Part shown: positions 1-6,010 of the stretch, one piece after another
How the letters are laid out: every line of letters begins with the position of its first letter
Position numbering within the stretch: position 1 is the first letter of the stretch
NCBI GenBank assembly: GCA_934668285.1
Contig: CAKUNB010000055.1
Location: 1-9,558 of the forward strand
Source of the DNA: an uncultured Oscillospiraceae bacterium
GTDB taxonomy: Bacteria; Bacillota; Clostridia; Oscillospirales; Oscillospiraceae
Length of the DNA stretch: 9,558 nucleotides
Direction: 5' to 3'
Program-made: the position numbers and the translations under genes
The notes under the pieces: model-generated
The model's input: the letters and a program-made list of their open reading frames with translations, nothing else
Told to the model about the DNA's origin: nothing
Database searches by the model: none

Positions 1-2
1 GC

Positions 3-704
3 CGCACACCGCTGCACTTCTGGAAGCACCTGACACTGCAAAGTAAGATGGCGATTTTCATGACGCTGGTGCTGATTTTTGGTGGCGCTGCGTTGATTTT
101 GGGGTTTGAATACAACAACCCGCTGACCCTCGGTAGCATGACGCTGCCGGAAAAAATTCAGGCGGCGATCTTCCAGTCGGTAACGACCAGAACCGCGGGC
201 TTTGCCACGATACCGCAGCAGTCGCTGACCAACGGCGCGGCGGTCGCGTCGCTACTGCTGATGTTCATCGGCGGCTCTCCGGCCGGTACGGCGGGCGGCA
301 TCAAGACCGTGACGTTTTTGATCCTTTCAGCGACGGCGCTGTCGGTCATTAAAGGCCGCGATGATGTGAACCTCTTTCACCGCCGCATTTCGGAGCAGGC
401 GATCCGTAAGGCCGTCGCCGTTTCGACCACGTCGTTTGCCATCGCGTTTTTCTCCACGGCAGCGCTTGCAGCGGTAATTGACGCGCCTGCCATCGACGTT
501 TTATTTGAAACCATCAGCGCCACGGCGACGGTCGGCCTGAGCCGCGATCTGACTCCGTTGCTCGGTGTTGCGGGAAAGCTCATCATCACCGCGGCGATGT
601 TCTTCGGGCGCGTCGGTCCGATCTCGCTTGCCTTCGCCCTGAACGGACGCGGGAAGAATACCAATATGATAAAAAATCCGACGGAGGACCTCAGCGTCGG
701 ATAA
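3..704 (+). CDS. ktrB: KtrB/TrkH-family potassium uptake channel subunit, 3' part (5' end outside window)
   Basis: The reading frame is open to the window edge, so only the C-terminal 233 residues are visible; a full KtrB has about 450. This is the membrane pore subunit of a Ktr K+ uptake system. Seen in sequence: a hydrophobic helix at visible residues about 16-36, then the third pore loop with the selectivity-filter motif TRTAGF, then the conserved glycine-rich stretch GGSPAGTAGGIKT, then the fourth pore loop with TVGLS, and a last hydrophobic segment (KLIITAAMFFGRVGPISLAFAL). These are hallmarks of the TrkH/KtrB family, in which each of four repeats gives one filter glycine. The gene ends 13 bp before the RCK subunit, so the two form a ktrB-ktrA operon. 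The short visible tail and the separate RCK partner favour KtrB over TrkH. The first two pore repeats cannot be checked here. Confidence 0.93.
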   Translation, partial: RTPLHFWKHLTLQSKMAIFMTLVLIFGGAALILGFEYNNPLTLGSMTLPEKIQAAIFQSVTTRTAGFATIPQQSLTNGAAVASLLLMFIGGSPAGTAGGIKTVTFLILSATALSVIKGRDDVNLFHRRISEQAIRKAVAVSTTSFAIAFFSTAALAAVIDAPAIDVLFETISATATVGLSRDLTPLLGVAGKLIITAAMFFGRVGPISLAFALNGRGKNTNMIKNPTEDLSVG

Positions 705-717
705 AGGAGCGTTTCAT

Positions 718-1362
718 ATGAAGAAAACCTATGCCGTTTTTGGCTTGGGCCGCTATGGCCGGGCCGTTGCGTCCGAGCTGGAATCGCGCGGTGCCGAAGT
801 GATCGCCATCGACAGCGACCCGGCGACCGTGGAGGATGCCGCGCCGCTGGTGACAGTCTGTAAATGCGCGGACATCACAGACCGTAAGGTCATTGATCAG
901 CTTGGCATTGCGAATGTTGACACGGTGATTATCGCGATGGCGAGCAATCTGGAGGCCAGCGTGATGGCGACGATGCTCTGTAAAGAGGTCGGCGTGCCGA
1001 AGGTCATCGCCAAATGCTCCAACGAAATGCACCGACAAATTCTCCTGAAGGTCGGCGCGGACCGCGTGGTGTTCCCGGAGAGCGACTCCGGTGTTCGCCT
1101 CGCGCGGAACCTCTTGAGCGCGGGCTTTATCGACATGATGGAGCTGTCCGGTAAGGTAGCGCTGGTCGAGCTGGAGGTTCGCGACGAGTGGGCAGGAAAG
1201 TCCCTTGTCGAGCTGAATCTGCGCAGCCGCTATTCCATGAACGTCGTCGCCCTGCGCGATGCACAGGGGGTTTCCACGCGCGTTGACCCGAATGCTCCGC
1301 TGCGTAAGGATCAGGCGCTTATCGTCATTGCCGATACCGACCGCCTGCAAAAGCTCAGGTAA
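718..1362 (+). CDS. ktrA: KtrA-type RCK gating subunit of K+ uptake system
   Basis: This 214-residue cytosolic protein is the nucleotide-binding regulator that assembles as a ring under the KtrB pore and gates it. Seen in sequence: an N-terminal Rossmann (RCK_N/TrkA_N) domain with GLGRYG at residues 9-14 and an acidic D32 closing the second strand, as in NAD(H)/ATP-binding RCK domains. After about residue 135 there is an RCK_C (TrkA_C) domain ending LIVIADTDRLQKL. Length is normal for KtrA and half that of TrkA, which has two RCK pairs. The ATG follows an AAAGGAG site at 703-709 overlapping the ktrB stop, which implies co-translation. RCK_C domains of KtrA in Firmicutes can bind c-di-AMP, so inhibition by that signal is plausible but not visible here. 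The last 8 bp overlap the convergent gene on the minus strand. Confidence 0.95.
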   Translation: MKKTYAVFGLGRYGRAVASELESRGAEVIAIDSDPATVEDAAPLVTVCKCADITDRKVIDQLGIANVDTVIIAMASNLEASVMATMLCKEVGVPKVIAKCSNEMHRQILLKVGADRVVFPESDSGVRLARNLLSAGFIDMMELSGKVALVELEVRDEWAGKSLVELNLRSRYSMNVVALRDAQGVSTRVDPNAPLRKDQALIVIADTDRLQKLR

Positions 1363-2002
1363 GTCCGGCCTCTGTCAGCTCCTCTGCCAGCCCGATGGCG
1401 AGGCGACATCCGTGATGCTCGGCCATCGACAGCTTTTGCAGCAGCGTCTGCCGGTCGTCGTAATAAAGTGTCCCTTCCAAACTGCTCTGACAGTGACAGA
1501 GCGCTCCCTCGATGAAGCGAACCGCCTCTGCGCAGCCGAACGGATCATCGATGCGATACCGCCACGGGATCAGCTCCATTGCCCAGCCGTTCGGATGATT
1601 TTTCGCGCTCTCGGCGCAAAAACGCTCCCAGCAATTGCACGGCCACGGACACGAAACGACGGCAAGCCCCTGCGGCGCATAGGACAAAAACTGCTCCGGC
1701 ACCAATAGCGGCCTGACCTGCCCCAACGCGGCAAGCAGCGCGGCATGAAAGGGGAGCGGTGGCCGCTCAAAATCCAGAAAGCACCCGTTTTCACACTGCG
1801 CGGCGAGCACCTGCAGCAGCTCGTCCGGTACGGCGACGGGAACGTCCCGGTCGTCGATTATGCACAGGGCTTCCGGAATGCGCTGCTGCGGCATCCGGAG
1901 CGTTCCGTTCGGGATAAAGCCGAAGCCGATCTGCGCCCAGCGCTTTTGTGTGCCGGATACAAATTCTTTCCAATTTGCCGCAAAATACAAAGGGATTGCC
2001 AA
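1355..2002 (-). CDS. Unrecognised protein, possibly a TIM-barrel fold
   Basis: I do not recognise a family with certainty. The 215-residue product has no signal peptide or membrane helix. It alternates predicted beta strands (IGFGFI, EALCIID, GCFLDFERP, GLAVVSC, GWAMELIPW, GCRLAIGLAEEL) with helices, a pattern like a (beta/alpha)8 barrel of the glycoside-hydrolase type. The FLDFERP strand could carry an acidic residue at a strand end, but no catalytic pair is clear. A cysteine cluster (SCPWPCNCWERFC, then CHCQ) is notable. The start is TTG at 2002: reading the minus strand, GGAGG at 2015-2011 lies 8 nt upstream, which is an ideal spacing, and no in-frame ATG is as well placed. It is convergent with ktrA (8-bp overlap) and divergent from yqeG. 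A possible minus-strand promoter is TTGGAA (2051-2046), a 16-bp spacer and TATATC (2029-2024), which is weak. The gene is likely real; its function is unknown. Confidence 0.75.
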   Translation of the reverse strand: MAIPLYFAANWKEFVSGTQKRWAQIGFGFIPNGTLRMPQQRIPEALCIIDDRDVPVAVPDELLQVLAAQCENGCFLDFERPPLPFHAALLAALGQVRPLLVPEQFLSYAPQGLAVVSCPWPCNCWERFCAESAKNHPNGWAMELIPWRYRIDDPFGCAEAVRFIEGALCHCQSSLEGTLYYDDRQTLLQKLSMAEHHGCRLAIGLAEELTEAGLT

Positions 2003-2031
2003 TAGACAAACCTCCGTTTCGGTGATATAAT
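2003..2031 (+). promoter_or_regulatory. Sigma-A-type promoter for yqeG and the downstream peptidase
   Basis: TAGACA at 2003-2008 matches five of six bases of the -35 consensus. It is followed by exactly 17 bp and a perfect TATAAT at 2026-2031. Transcription would start near 2038 and give a leader of about 43 nt before the yqeG ATG. The -35 lies between the ribosome binding site and TTG start of the divergent gene, so the two 5' ends overlap physically. Confidence 0.75.
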
Positions 2032-2080
2032 ATAGCGACCAACGGTTCCAAAATTATCCTATTTTTCTTTCAGGTGAAAT

Positions 2081-2581
2081 ATGCTTTCATTTTTGCCAAA
2101 GTACTGGTTTCCGAAACTGACGGACATTCCGCCGGAATTTTTGCAGGAGTGCGGCATTACGCTGCTGCTGCTGGATTTTGATAATACCATGCTGCCGTAC
2201 ACGACTGACGTGCCGACGCCAGAGCTGCTGGCGTGGATGGAGCGGATGCGGGCGGCTGGGCTTCAGCTGTGCATCGTTTCCAACAGCCACCGGCAGCGCG
2301 TTCCAAAGTTTTCCGCACAGTACGGTGTGCCGTGCGTCCTGCGGGCCGTGAAGCCGCGAACGCGCGGCATCCGCGCGGCCATGCGGCAGTTTTCCGCCGT
2401 GAAGGCCGAAACCGCGCTGGTCGGGGATCAGACCTATACCGATGTTCTGGGCGCGAATCTGGCGGGGATCACCTCGCTTCAGGTGCGCTCCATACATAAT
2501 CACACCATCTGGCTGAAGCTTCGCCACGTGCTGGAGCTGCCCTGCCTCTGGATGGCGAAAAGAAGGAGAGTTACTGTATGA
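2081..2581 (+). CDS. yqeG: YqeG-family HAD-IIIA phosphatase
   Basis: This 166-residue cytosolic protein belongs to the haloacid dehalogenase superfamily. Motif I is LDFDNT, with nucleophile D32 and acid D34. Motif II is IVSNS, with S67. The motif III lysine is K91 in KPRTRG. Motif IV is VGDQTYTD, with D116 and D121. The QTYTDVLGAN signature and the short, capless layout fit the YqeG family. YqeG is related to yeast Gep4, a phosphatidylglycerophosphate phosphatase, so a role in phospholipid synthesis is possible, but the bacterial substrate is not deducible here. The ATG follows AGGTGA at 2072-2077. The stop codon overlaps the next start as ATGA, so it is translationally coupled to the M24 peptidase. 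In B. subtilis yqeG sits in a different neighbourhood (with yqeH and aroE), which is absent here. Confidence 0.9.
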   Translation: MLSFLPKYWFPKLTDIPPEFLQECGITLLLLDFDNTMLPYTTDVPTPELLAWMERMRAAGLQLCIVSNSHRQRVPKFSAQYGVPCVLRAVKPRTRGIRAAMRQFSAVKAETALVGDQTYTDVLGANLAGITSLQVRSIHNHTIWLKLRHVLELPCLWMAKRRRVTV

Positions 2582-3642
2582 AAAATCTTGAAAAATACCG
2601 TTCCGTCCTGCAAAGCGACGGCGATGCGCTGCTTCTGACCTCGCGCTACAGCCGGATGTACGCGGCCGAGTTTGACATTGCCGAGGGCTACGCCATCGTG
2701 TCGAAGCAGGGCGCGCGCTATTTTACCGACAGCCGCTATATCGAATCCGCCACGAACAATATCAAGGATTTCGAGGTCATCGAGATCGGCACGGCACACC
2801 CGCTGCGCGCGGCAGTGAACGAGGCGATCAAGGACTTTGCGGTTGAAACCCTCGGCTTTGAGGAAAACTATCTGACCGTCGGCGAGCTGAACAGCTTTGA
2901 GAAGCTCTTTGAGGCGAAGTTCGTTCCGATGCAGGAGCGCATTAATCCCTTCCGCTACTCCAAGGAGCCGTGGGAGCTGGAGCGCATGGAAAAGGCGCAG
3001 GAAATCACCGACCGCGCCTTCACCGAGGTCTGCACCCGCATCCGCGAGGGCATGACGGAGAAGGAGCTGGCGGCGGAGCTGATCTACTGCCTGTATAAAA
3101 ACGGCGGCGAGGGCCTGTCCTTTGACCCGATCGTCGTTTCCGGCCCGAACACCAGCATGCCCCACGGCGTCCCCGGCGACCGCAAGCTGCAAAAGGGCGA
3201 CTTTATTACGATGGACTTCGGCGTCCTGTATCAGGGCTACTGCTCCGACATGACCCGCACCGTTGCGCTCGGCTATGCCACCGAAGAGATGAAGAAGGTC
3301 TATCAGACCGTGCTCGAGGCGCAGCTGGCCGGTATCGCCGCGTCGAAGGCGGGCGTTTCCGGCAAGTCCGTGGACGGCGCGGCCCGTCAGGTCATCACCG
3401 ACGCCGGCTACGGCCCGTATTTCTCCCACAGCTACGGCCACAGCCTCGGCCTTGAGATTCACGAAAACCCGAACTGCAACACCCGCAACGAGGAGCCAAT
3501 GCCGCTGCATGCCGTCGTTTCCGCCGAGCCGGGCATCTATATCCCCGGAAAATTCGGCGTCCGCATCGAGGATGTTGCCGTGTTCGAGGAGAACAGCTGC
3601 CGCGTTTTGACGAAAAGCCCGAAAAACCTGATTATTTTATAA
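2578..3642 (+). CDS. M24-family X-Pro aminopeptidase (aminopeptidase P / prolidase-like)
   Basis: This 354-residue cytosolic metallopeptidase removes an N-terminal residue preceding proline, or cleaves X-Pro dipeptides, and so recycles proline-containing peptides. Seen in sequence: an N-terminal creatinase-like domain (about residues 1-125) and a C-terminal pita-bread catalytic domain (about 132-350). The full dinuclear metal site is present: D213 (MDFG), D224 (SDMTRT), H288 (SYGHSLG), E317 (SAEPGIY) and E331 (RIEDV). The catalytic histidines H196 (MPHGVP) and H295 (EIHE) are also present, so the enzyme should be active. The ATG at 2578 follows AAGGAGAG at 2563-2570. It is coupled to yqeG and lies directly upstream of efp, matching the yqhT-efp arrangement of B. 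subtilis. The M24 family is certain; the choice between aminopeptidase P and prolidase specificity is not. Confidence 0.93.
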   Translation: MKNLEKYRSVLQSDGDALLLTSRYSRMYAAEFDIAEGYAIVSKQGARYFTDSRYIESATNNIKDFEVIEIGTAHPLRAAVNEAIKDFAVETLGFEENYLTVGELNSFEKLFEAKFVPMQERINPFRYSKEPWELERMEKAQEITDRAFTEVCTRIREGMTEKELAAELIYCLYKNGGEGLSFDPIVVSGPNTSMPHGVPGDRKLQKGDFITMDFGVLYQGYCSDMTRTVALGYATEEMKKVYQTVLEAQLAGIAASKAGVSGKSVDGAARQVITDAGYGPYFSHSYGHSLGLEIHENPNCNTRNEEPMPLHAVVSAEPGIYIPGKFGVRIEDVAVFEENSCRVLTKSPKNLIIL

Positions 3643-3649
3643 GAAATAC

Positions 3650-3678
3650 TTGAAAAAAGCACAGCTCTGTTGTATACT
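3650..3678 (+). promoter_or_regulatory. Sigma-A-type promoter for efp
   Basis: TTGAAA at 3650-3655, a 17-bp spacer and TATACT at 3673-3678 form a near-consensus promoter, starting 8 bp after the peptidase stop. The predicted start near 3685 leaves a leader of about 62 nt. That leader holds only a tiny GCC-GCAA-GGC tetraloop hairpin (3693-3702), and I see no riboswitch. No terminator separates the peptidase from efp, so efp can also be read through from upstream. Confidence 0.75.
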
Positions 3679-3746
3679 GATATAGTTAAAAGCCGCAAGG
3701 CGCCATTCTGCTGAATGTATAAAATTTCACATTGGAGGAAACATAT

Positions 3747-4316
3747 ATGGCAACCATTACCGCAAGTGATTTCAGAAACGGTAAGACCTTTGAAATGGAC
3801 GGCAAGATCTATCAGGTCGTCGAGTTCCAGCATGTCAAGCCCGGCAAGGGCGCGGCCTTCGTCCGCACCAAGATGCGCAACATCATTACCGGCGGCGTGA
3901 CCGAAACCTCGTTCAACCCGACTGCGAAGTTTGAAGAGGCCTTCGTTGAGCGCAAGAAGATGGAATACAGCTACTCCGACGGCGATCTGTACTATTTCAT
4001 GGACAAGGAAACCTATGATATGATTCCTCTCGGCAAGGACGTTCTGCCCGATGCCTTCCGCTTCGTGAAGGAAAACGAGGAATGCACGCTGCTGTCCTAT
4101 AAGGGCAACGTGTTCGGCGTGGAAGCGCCCAACTTTGTCGAGCTGACTGTTACCGAGACGGAGCCGGGTCTTGCGGGCAACACCGCGACCAACACGCTCA
4201 AGCCCGCCACTGTCGAGACCGGCGCGCAGATCAAAGTTCCCCTGTTTATCAACGAAGGCGACCGCATTTCCATCGACACGCGTACCGGCGAGTATCTTAG
4301 CAGAGCTAAGGGTTAA
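3747..4316 (+). CDS. efp: Translation elongation factor P
   Basis: EF-P is a 189-residue tRNA-mimic that binds the ribosomal E site and relieves stalling at polyproline stretches. Seen in sequence: the N-terminal KOW-like domain with [16 protein letters not shown], whose loop-tip lysine K34 is the usual modification site, two OB-type domains, and the C-terminal signature region ([21 protein letters not shown]). The GKG loop context resembles the B. subtilis protein, which carries 5-aminopentanol, rather than an obligatory EpmA-type beta-lysine system; the modification here is unknown. The ATG at 3747 is chosen because GGAGGAA (3734-3740) lies 6 nt upstream. A longer version starting at TTG 3732 would overlap that ribosome binding site. 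Its neighbour is an X-Pro peptidase, so both genes concern proline-rich sequences. Confidence 0.98.
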   Translation: MATITASDFRNGKTFEMDGKIYQVVEFQHVKPGKGAAFVRTKMRNIITGGVTETSFNPTAKFEEAFVERKKMEYSYSDGDLYYFMDKETYDMIPLGKDVLPDAFRFVKENEECTLLSYKGNVFGVEAPNFVELTVTETEPGLAGNTATNTLKPATVETGAQIKVPLFINEGDRISIDTRTGEYLSRAKG

Positions 4317-4346
4317 TCCGGACGCACCACAGGAAAGGAGAACGAC

Positions 4347-4802
4347 ATGACTCTTTCTGAAAAATCCGCCTACCTCAAGGGCCTGATGGAGGGCCTGAAG
4401 CTCGATCAGGAGACCGCCGAGGGCAAGATGATTGCCGGCATCGTTGACCTGCTGCACGATATGGCAAGCACCGTCTCCGATCTGGAAGAAAACGCGATCG
4501 CAGTTTCCGATGAGCTGGACGAAATCGAGGACGATCTGGACGCCATCGAGGAATACCTCATGGACGAGGACGAAGACGACGAGGATTACGAGGACGACGA
4601 CTACGGCTTTGCCGACGACGACGGCGAGGATTTTGACTATGATGAGGATGTCATCTACGACGTGACCTGCCCGAATTGCGGCGAGGAGCTGCACCTCGAC
4701 GAGGAGACGATTCTCAAGGACTCCATCCACTGCCCGAAGTGCAACGAGCTGCTTGAATTCGACTTCGACGAGGACGACGAGAGCGACGACGAGCCGTTCT
4801 GA
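4347..4802 (+). CDS. Acidic zinc-ribbon protein with CD1247-like N-terminal domain
   Basis: This 151-residue cytosolic protein is of unknown function. Residues about 1-70 form a helical region (EKSAYLKGLMEGL... then a heptad-like DELDEIEDDLDAIEEYL) that resembles the domain named after C. difficile CD1247; this assignment is from memory. Residues about 73-103 are almost entirely Asp/Glu with a few Tyr and Phe. A zinc ribbon follows, with CPNC (C108, C111) and CPKC (C129, C132), and the protein ends in a second acidic tail. The charge resembles nucleic-acid mimics or acidic RNA polymerase accessory proteins, but no homology to those is claimed. It starts 30 bp after efp with AAAGGAG at 4334-4340, so it is cotranscribed with efp, and a strong terminator follows. 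Confidence 0.88.
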   Translation: MTLSEKSAYLKGLMEGLKLDQETAEGKMIAGIVDLLHDMASTVSDLEENAIAVSDELDEIEDDLDAIEEYLMDEDEDDEDYEDDDYGFADDDGEDFDYDEDVIYDVTCPNCGEELHLDEETILKDSIHCPKCNELLEFDFDEDDESDDEPF

Positions 4803-4823
4803 TTTCCGCTTCTAATGAAACCG

Positions 4824-4856
4824 ACCCTGCCGCAGGACACCCTGCGGCAGGGTTTT
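4824..4856 (+). terminator. Rho-independent terminator of the efp operon
   Basis: A perfect 13-bp inverted repeat (4824-4836 with 4841-4853) encloses a 4-nt ACAC loop and runs into TTTT at 4853-4856. It lies 22 bp after the stop of the zinc-ribbon gene. The U tract is short, but the stem is long and GC-rich. Confidence 0.9.
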
Positions 4857-4880
4857 GTATACCATGCAGCGGTGCCGACA

Positions 4881-4920
4881 TGTCATTGCGAGGAGGGCGT
4901 AGCCCGACGTGGCAATCTCG
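4881..4920. repeat. Dispersed palindromic intergenic repeat (ATTGC...GCAAT type)
   Basis: Outer arms ATTGC (4885-4889) and GCAAT (4912-4916) enclose an inner stem GGGC-GTA-GCCC (4895-4905). The overall string (CATTGCGAGGA...CGTGGCAATC) matches a REP/MITE-like repeat I recall as common in intergenic DNA of Firmicutes and other bacteria. There is only one copy in this window, so its repetitive nature is inferred from that recollection. It has no coding capacity and lies in the 231-bp gap between the efp operon and a small gene. Confidence 0.6.
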
Positions 4921-5033
4921 TGCAGACAGTCCCGAATTCGCCGAAATCTGCCGGAAGATCAGAACAATATGACGAAATCGATGGCTTTCGCGTTTTTTCG
5001 CGCCCGCGCATAGAATGGTGCGGGGGTGAGAGC

Positions 5034-5207
5034 ATGAAGGAGCGGCTGAGCCGTCTGCTGTGCGTGAAATCCATCGTCACGGTGCTGTTGACGGTGATTT
5101 TTTGCGTCCTTGCGGGCAAGGGTGCGGTCTCCGCGCAGGAGTTCATCACGGTGTTCACCGTCGTGATCTCCTTTTACTTCGGAACGCAGCACGAACGGCA
5201 GGATTAG
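5034..5207 (+). CDS. Small membrane protein of 57 residues, holin-like in appearance
   Basis: The start is ATG at 5034, preceded by GGGGGTGAG (5022-5030). The open frame continues upstream to 4815, but that part runs through the terminator and the palindromic repeat and is not coding. The product has a basic, Arg/Lys-rich N-terminus (MKERLSRLLCVK), a hydrophobic helix at about residues 12-28, a short linker (GKGAVSAQEF) and a second hydrophobic segment at about 37-49, ending FYFGTQHERQD. The helix-turn-helix shape with EFITVFTVVISFYFGTQ resembles small phage-holin-like or phage-derived proteins common in gut Clostridia. That is a recollection and not a proven homology. No other phage genes are nearby. 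A weak -10 (TAGAAT, 5011-5016) lies upstream without a clear -35. Confidence 0.7.
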   Translation: MKERLSRLLCVKSIVTVLLTVIFCVLAGKGAVSAQEFITVFTVVISFYFGTQHERQD

Positions 5208-5220
5208 CCCGCCAAATCCA

Positions 5221-5246
5221 CCGCCGGGGAACAGCAACCCCGGCGG
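5221..5246 (+). terminator. GC-rich hairpin, possible weak terminator
   Basis: CCGCCGGGG (5221-5229) pairs perfectly with CCCCGGCGG (5238-5246) across an 8-nt loop, 14 bp after the small membrane-protein gene. There is no U tract on either strand (CTTGCC follows on the plus strand), so intrinsic termination is uncertain. It may simply insulate the two-component operon promoter, whose -35 starts 2 bp later. Confidence 0.45.
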
Positions 5247-5247
5247 C

Positions 5248-5276
5248 TTGCCATATACGGAAAAGTGTGGTAAAAT
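5248..5276 (+). promoter_or_regulatory. Promoter of the two-component operon (extended -10)
   Basis: TTGCCA (5248-5253) is followed by a 17-bp spacer and TAAAAT (5271-5276). TG at 5268-5269 one base before the -10 makes it an extended -10. Both hexamers match five of six consensus bases. Transcription would begin near 5283, which places the three TGATRCA repeats inside the leader, at about +19 to +47. Confidence 0.7.
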
Positions 5277-5300
5277 ATTTTCGGGATTCCGCGCACCGGA

Positions 5301-5329
5301 TGATGGAAAATTGATACAATTCTGATGCA
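5301..5329 (+). promoter_or_regulatory. Putative response-regulator operator: three direct heptamers at 11-bp pitch
   Basis: TGATGGA (5301-5307), TGATACA (5312-5318) and TGATGCA (5323-5329) repeat with exactly 11-bp periodicity. The 4-nt linkers (AAAT, ATTC, then AAAT after the last) are AT-rich. This is the geometry of tandem binding by dimeric OmpR/PhoB-family regulators, such as the E. coli pho box and the B. subtilis PhoP repeats. It sits just before a gene for such a regulator. The same heptamer recurs in front of femX. Lying downstream of the best promoter, it could act as a repressor site, or serve a second promoter that I cannot place with confidence. Confidence 0.75.
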
Positions 5330-5353
5330 AAATAGGCGCGGGAGGTAGAGTAC

Positions 5354-6010
5354 ATGAAAATTCTGATCGTTGAGGACGAAAAGGCAATTGCAAATCTGAT
5401 CGACATGAATCTGACAGCCTGCGGCTATCAGTGCGTCACAGTCGGCGACGGGATGGCTGCGGCGGATATGATCGAGGAAACGACATTCGATTTGATTTTA
5501 TTGGATATCATGCTGCCGGGCGCGAACGGCTTTGAGCTGATGGAGCAGATTCGCCCGACGGGAACGCCGGTGATCTTTATCACGGCGCTCGGCAGCGTGA
5601 ACGACCGCGTGCAGGGGCTTCGCGCCGGTGCGGACGACTATCTGGTCAAGCCCTTTGAGATCGTGGAGCTGATCGCGCGGGTCGAAAGCGTCCTGCGCCG
5701 TGCAGGCAAGACCGAGGAGCGCTATGTCATTGACAATGTTGTCATCGAGCCGAAATCCATGCTCGTCACGCGCGGCGGCGTGCCGGTTACGCTGACGCAT
5801 AAGGAATACGAGCTGCTACTCCTGTTTGTCCGCAATCGCAACATTGCTCTGTTCCGCGATACGATCTACGAGCGCGTCTGGGAGAACGAATACACCGGCG
5901 ACAGCCGGACGGTCGACCTGCACGTGCAGCGCCTGCGCAAGAAGCTCGGCTGGCAGGACAAGCTGGTCGCAATTTATAAGGTCGGTTACCGGCTGGAGGT
6001 TTCGACTTGA
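5354..6010 (+). CDS. OmpR/PhoB-family response regulator
   Basis: This 218-residue DNA-binding regulator is phosphorylated by the kinase encoded next. The receiver domain (residues about 1-115) has acidic pair E7/D8, phospho-acceptor D51 (LLDIMLPG), switch threonine T77 (ITALG) and lysine K99 (VKPF), all intact. The winged-helix output domain (about 122-217) shows LTHKEYELLLLF, the recognition helix region SRTVDLHVQRLRKKLG and the terminal wing YKVGYRLE. This places it in the OmpR/PhoB class, which binds direct repeats at about 11-bp pitch. Such repeats are present in front of the gene. The ATG follows GGAGG (5341-5345) by 8 nt. The stop codon overlaps the kinase TTG start. The signal and the orthologue name cannot be assigned from sequence alone. 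Confidence 0.96.
   Translation: MKILIVEDEKAIANLIDMNLTACGYQCVTVGDGMAAADMIEETTFDLILLDIMLPGANGFELMEQIRPTGTPVIFITALGSVNDRVQGLRAGADDYLVKPFEIVELIARVESVLRRAGKTEERYVIDNVVIEPKSMLVTRGGVPVTLTHKEYELLLLFVRNRNIALFRDTIYERVWENEYTGDSRTVDLHVQRLRKKLGWQDKLVAIYKVGYRLEVST

Noticed and set aside
2500..3510. A 336-codon open frame on the minus strand
   Set aside because: It lies antisense to the M24 peptidase gene. The composition (Ala, Val, Leu, His, Arg) is typical of a shadow frame and no motif is seen.
3732..3746. Earlier TTG start for EF-P
   Set aside because: It would begin inside the GGAGGAA ribosome binding site and add five residues (MEETY) not expected in EF-P. ATG at 3747 has ideal spacing.
3685..3746. 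Possible riboswitch in the efp leader
   Set aside because: The leader is about 62 nt with only a 3-bp GCAA-loop hairpin, and no known aptamer core or terminator/antiterminator pair is visible.
3537..4730. A 397-codon open frame on the minus strand
   Set aside because: It is antisense to the M24 peptidase, efp and zinc-ribbon genes, all with firm family motifs. Its Val/Leu/Ile-rich product is the expected mirror of GC-rich Asp/Glu codons, and it has no ribosome binding site or recognisable domain.
4815..5033. Upstream extension of the 57-residue small-protein frame
   Set aside because: The extension translates the terminator hairpin and the palindromic repeat, and its start has no ribosome binding site. 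The ATG at 5034 has one.
5221..5246. Confident bidirectional terminator
   Set aside because: The stem is strong, but neither strand has a U tract after it, so it is listed only as a possible weak terminator.
5301..5329. CRISPR-like or satellite interpretation of the heptamer array
   Set aside because: The units are only 7 bp with 4-bp linkers and three copies. The 11-bp pitch next to a PhoB-class regulator fits operator geometry far better.
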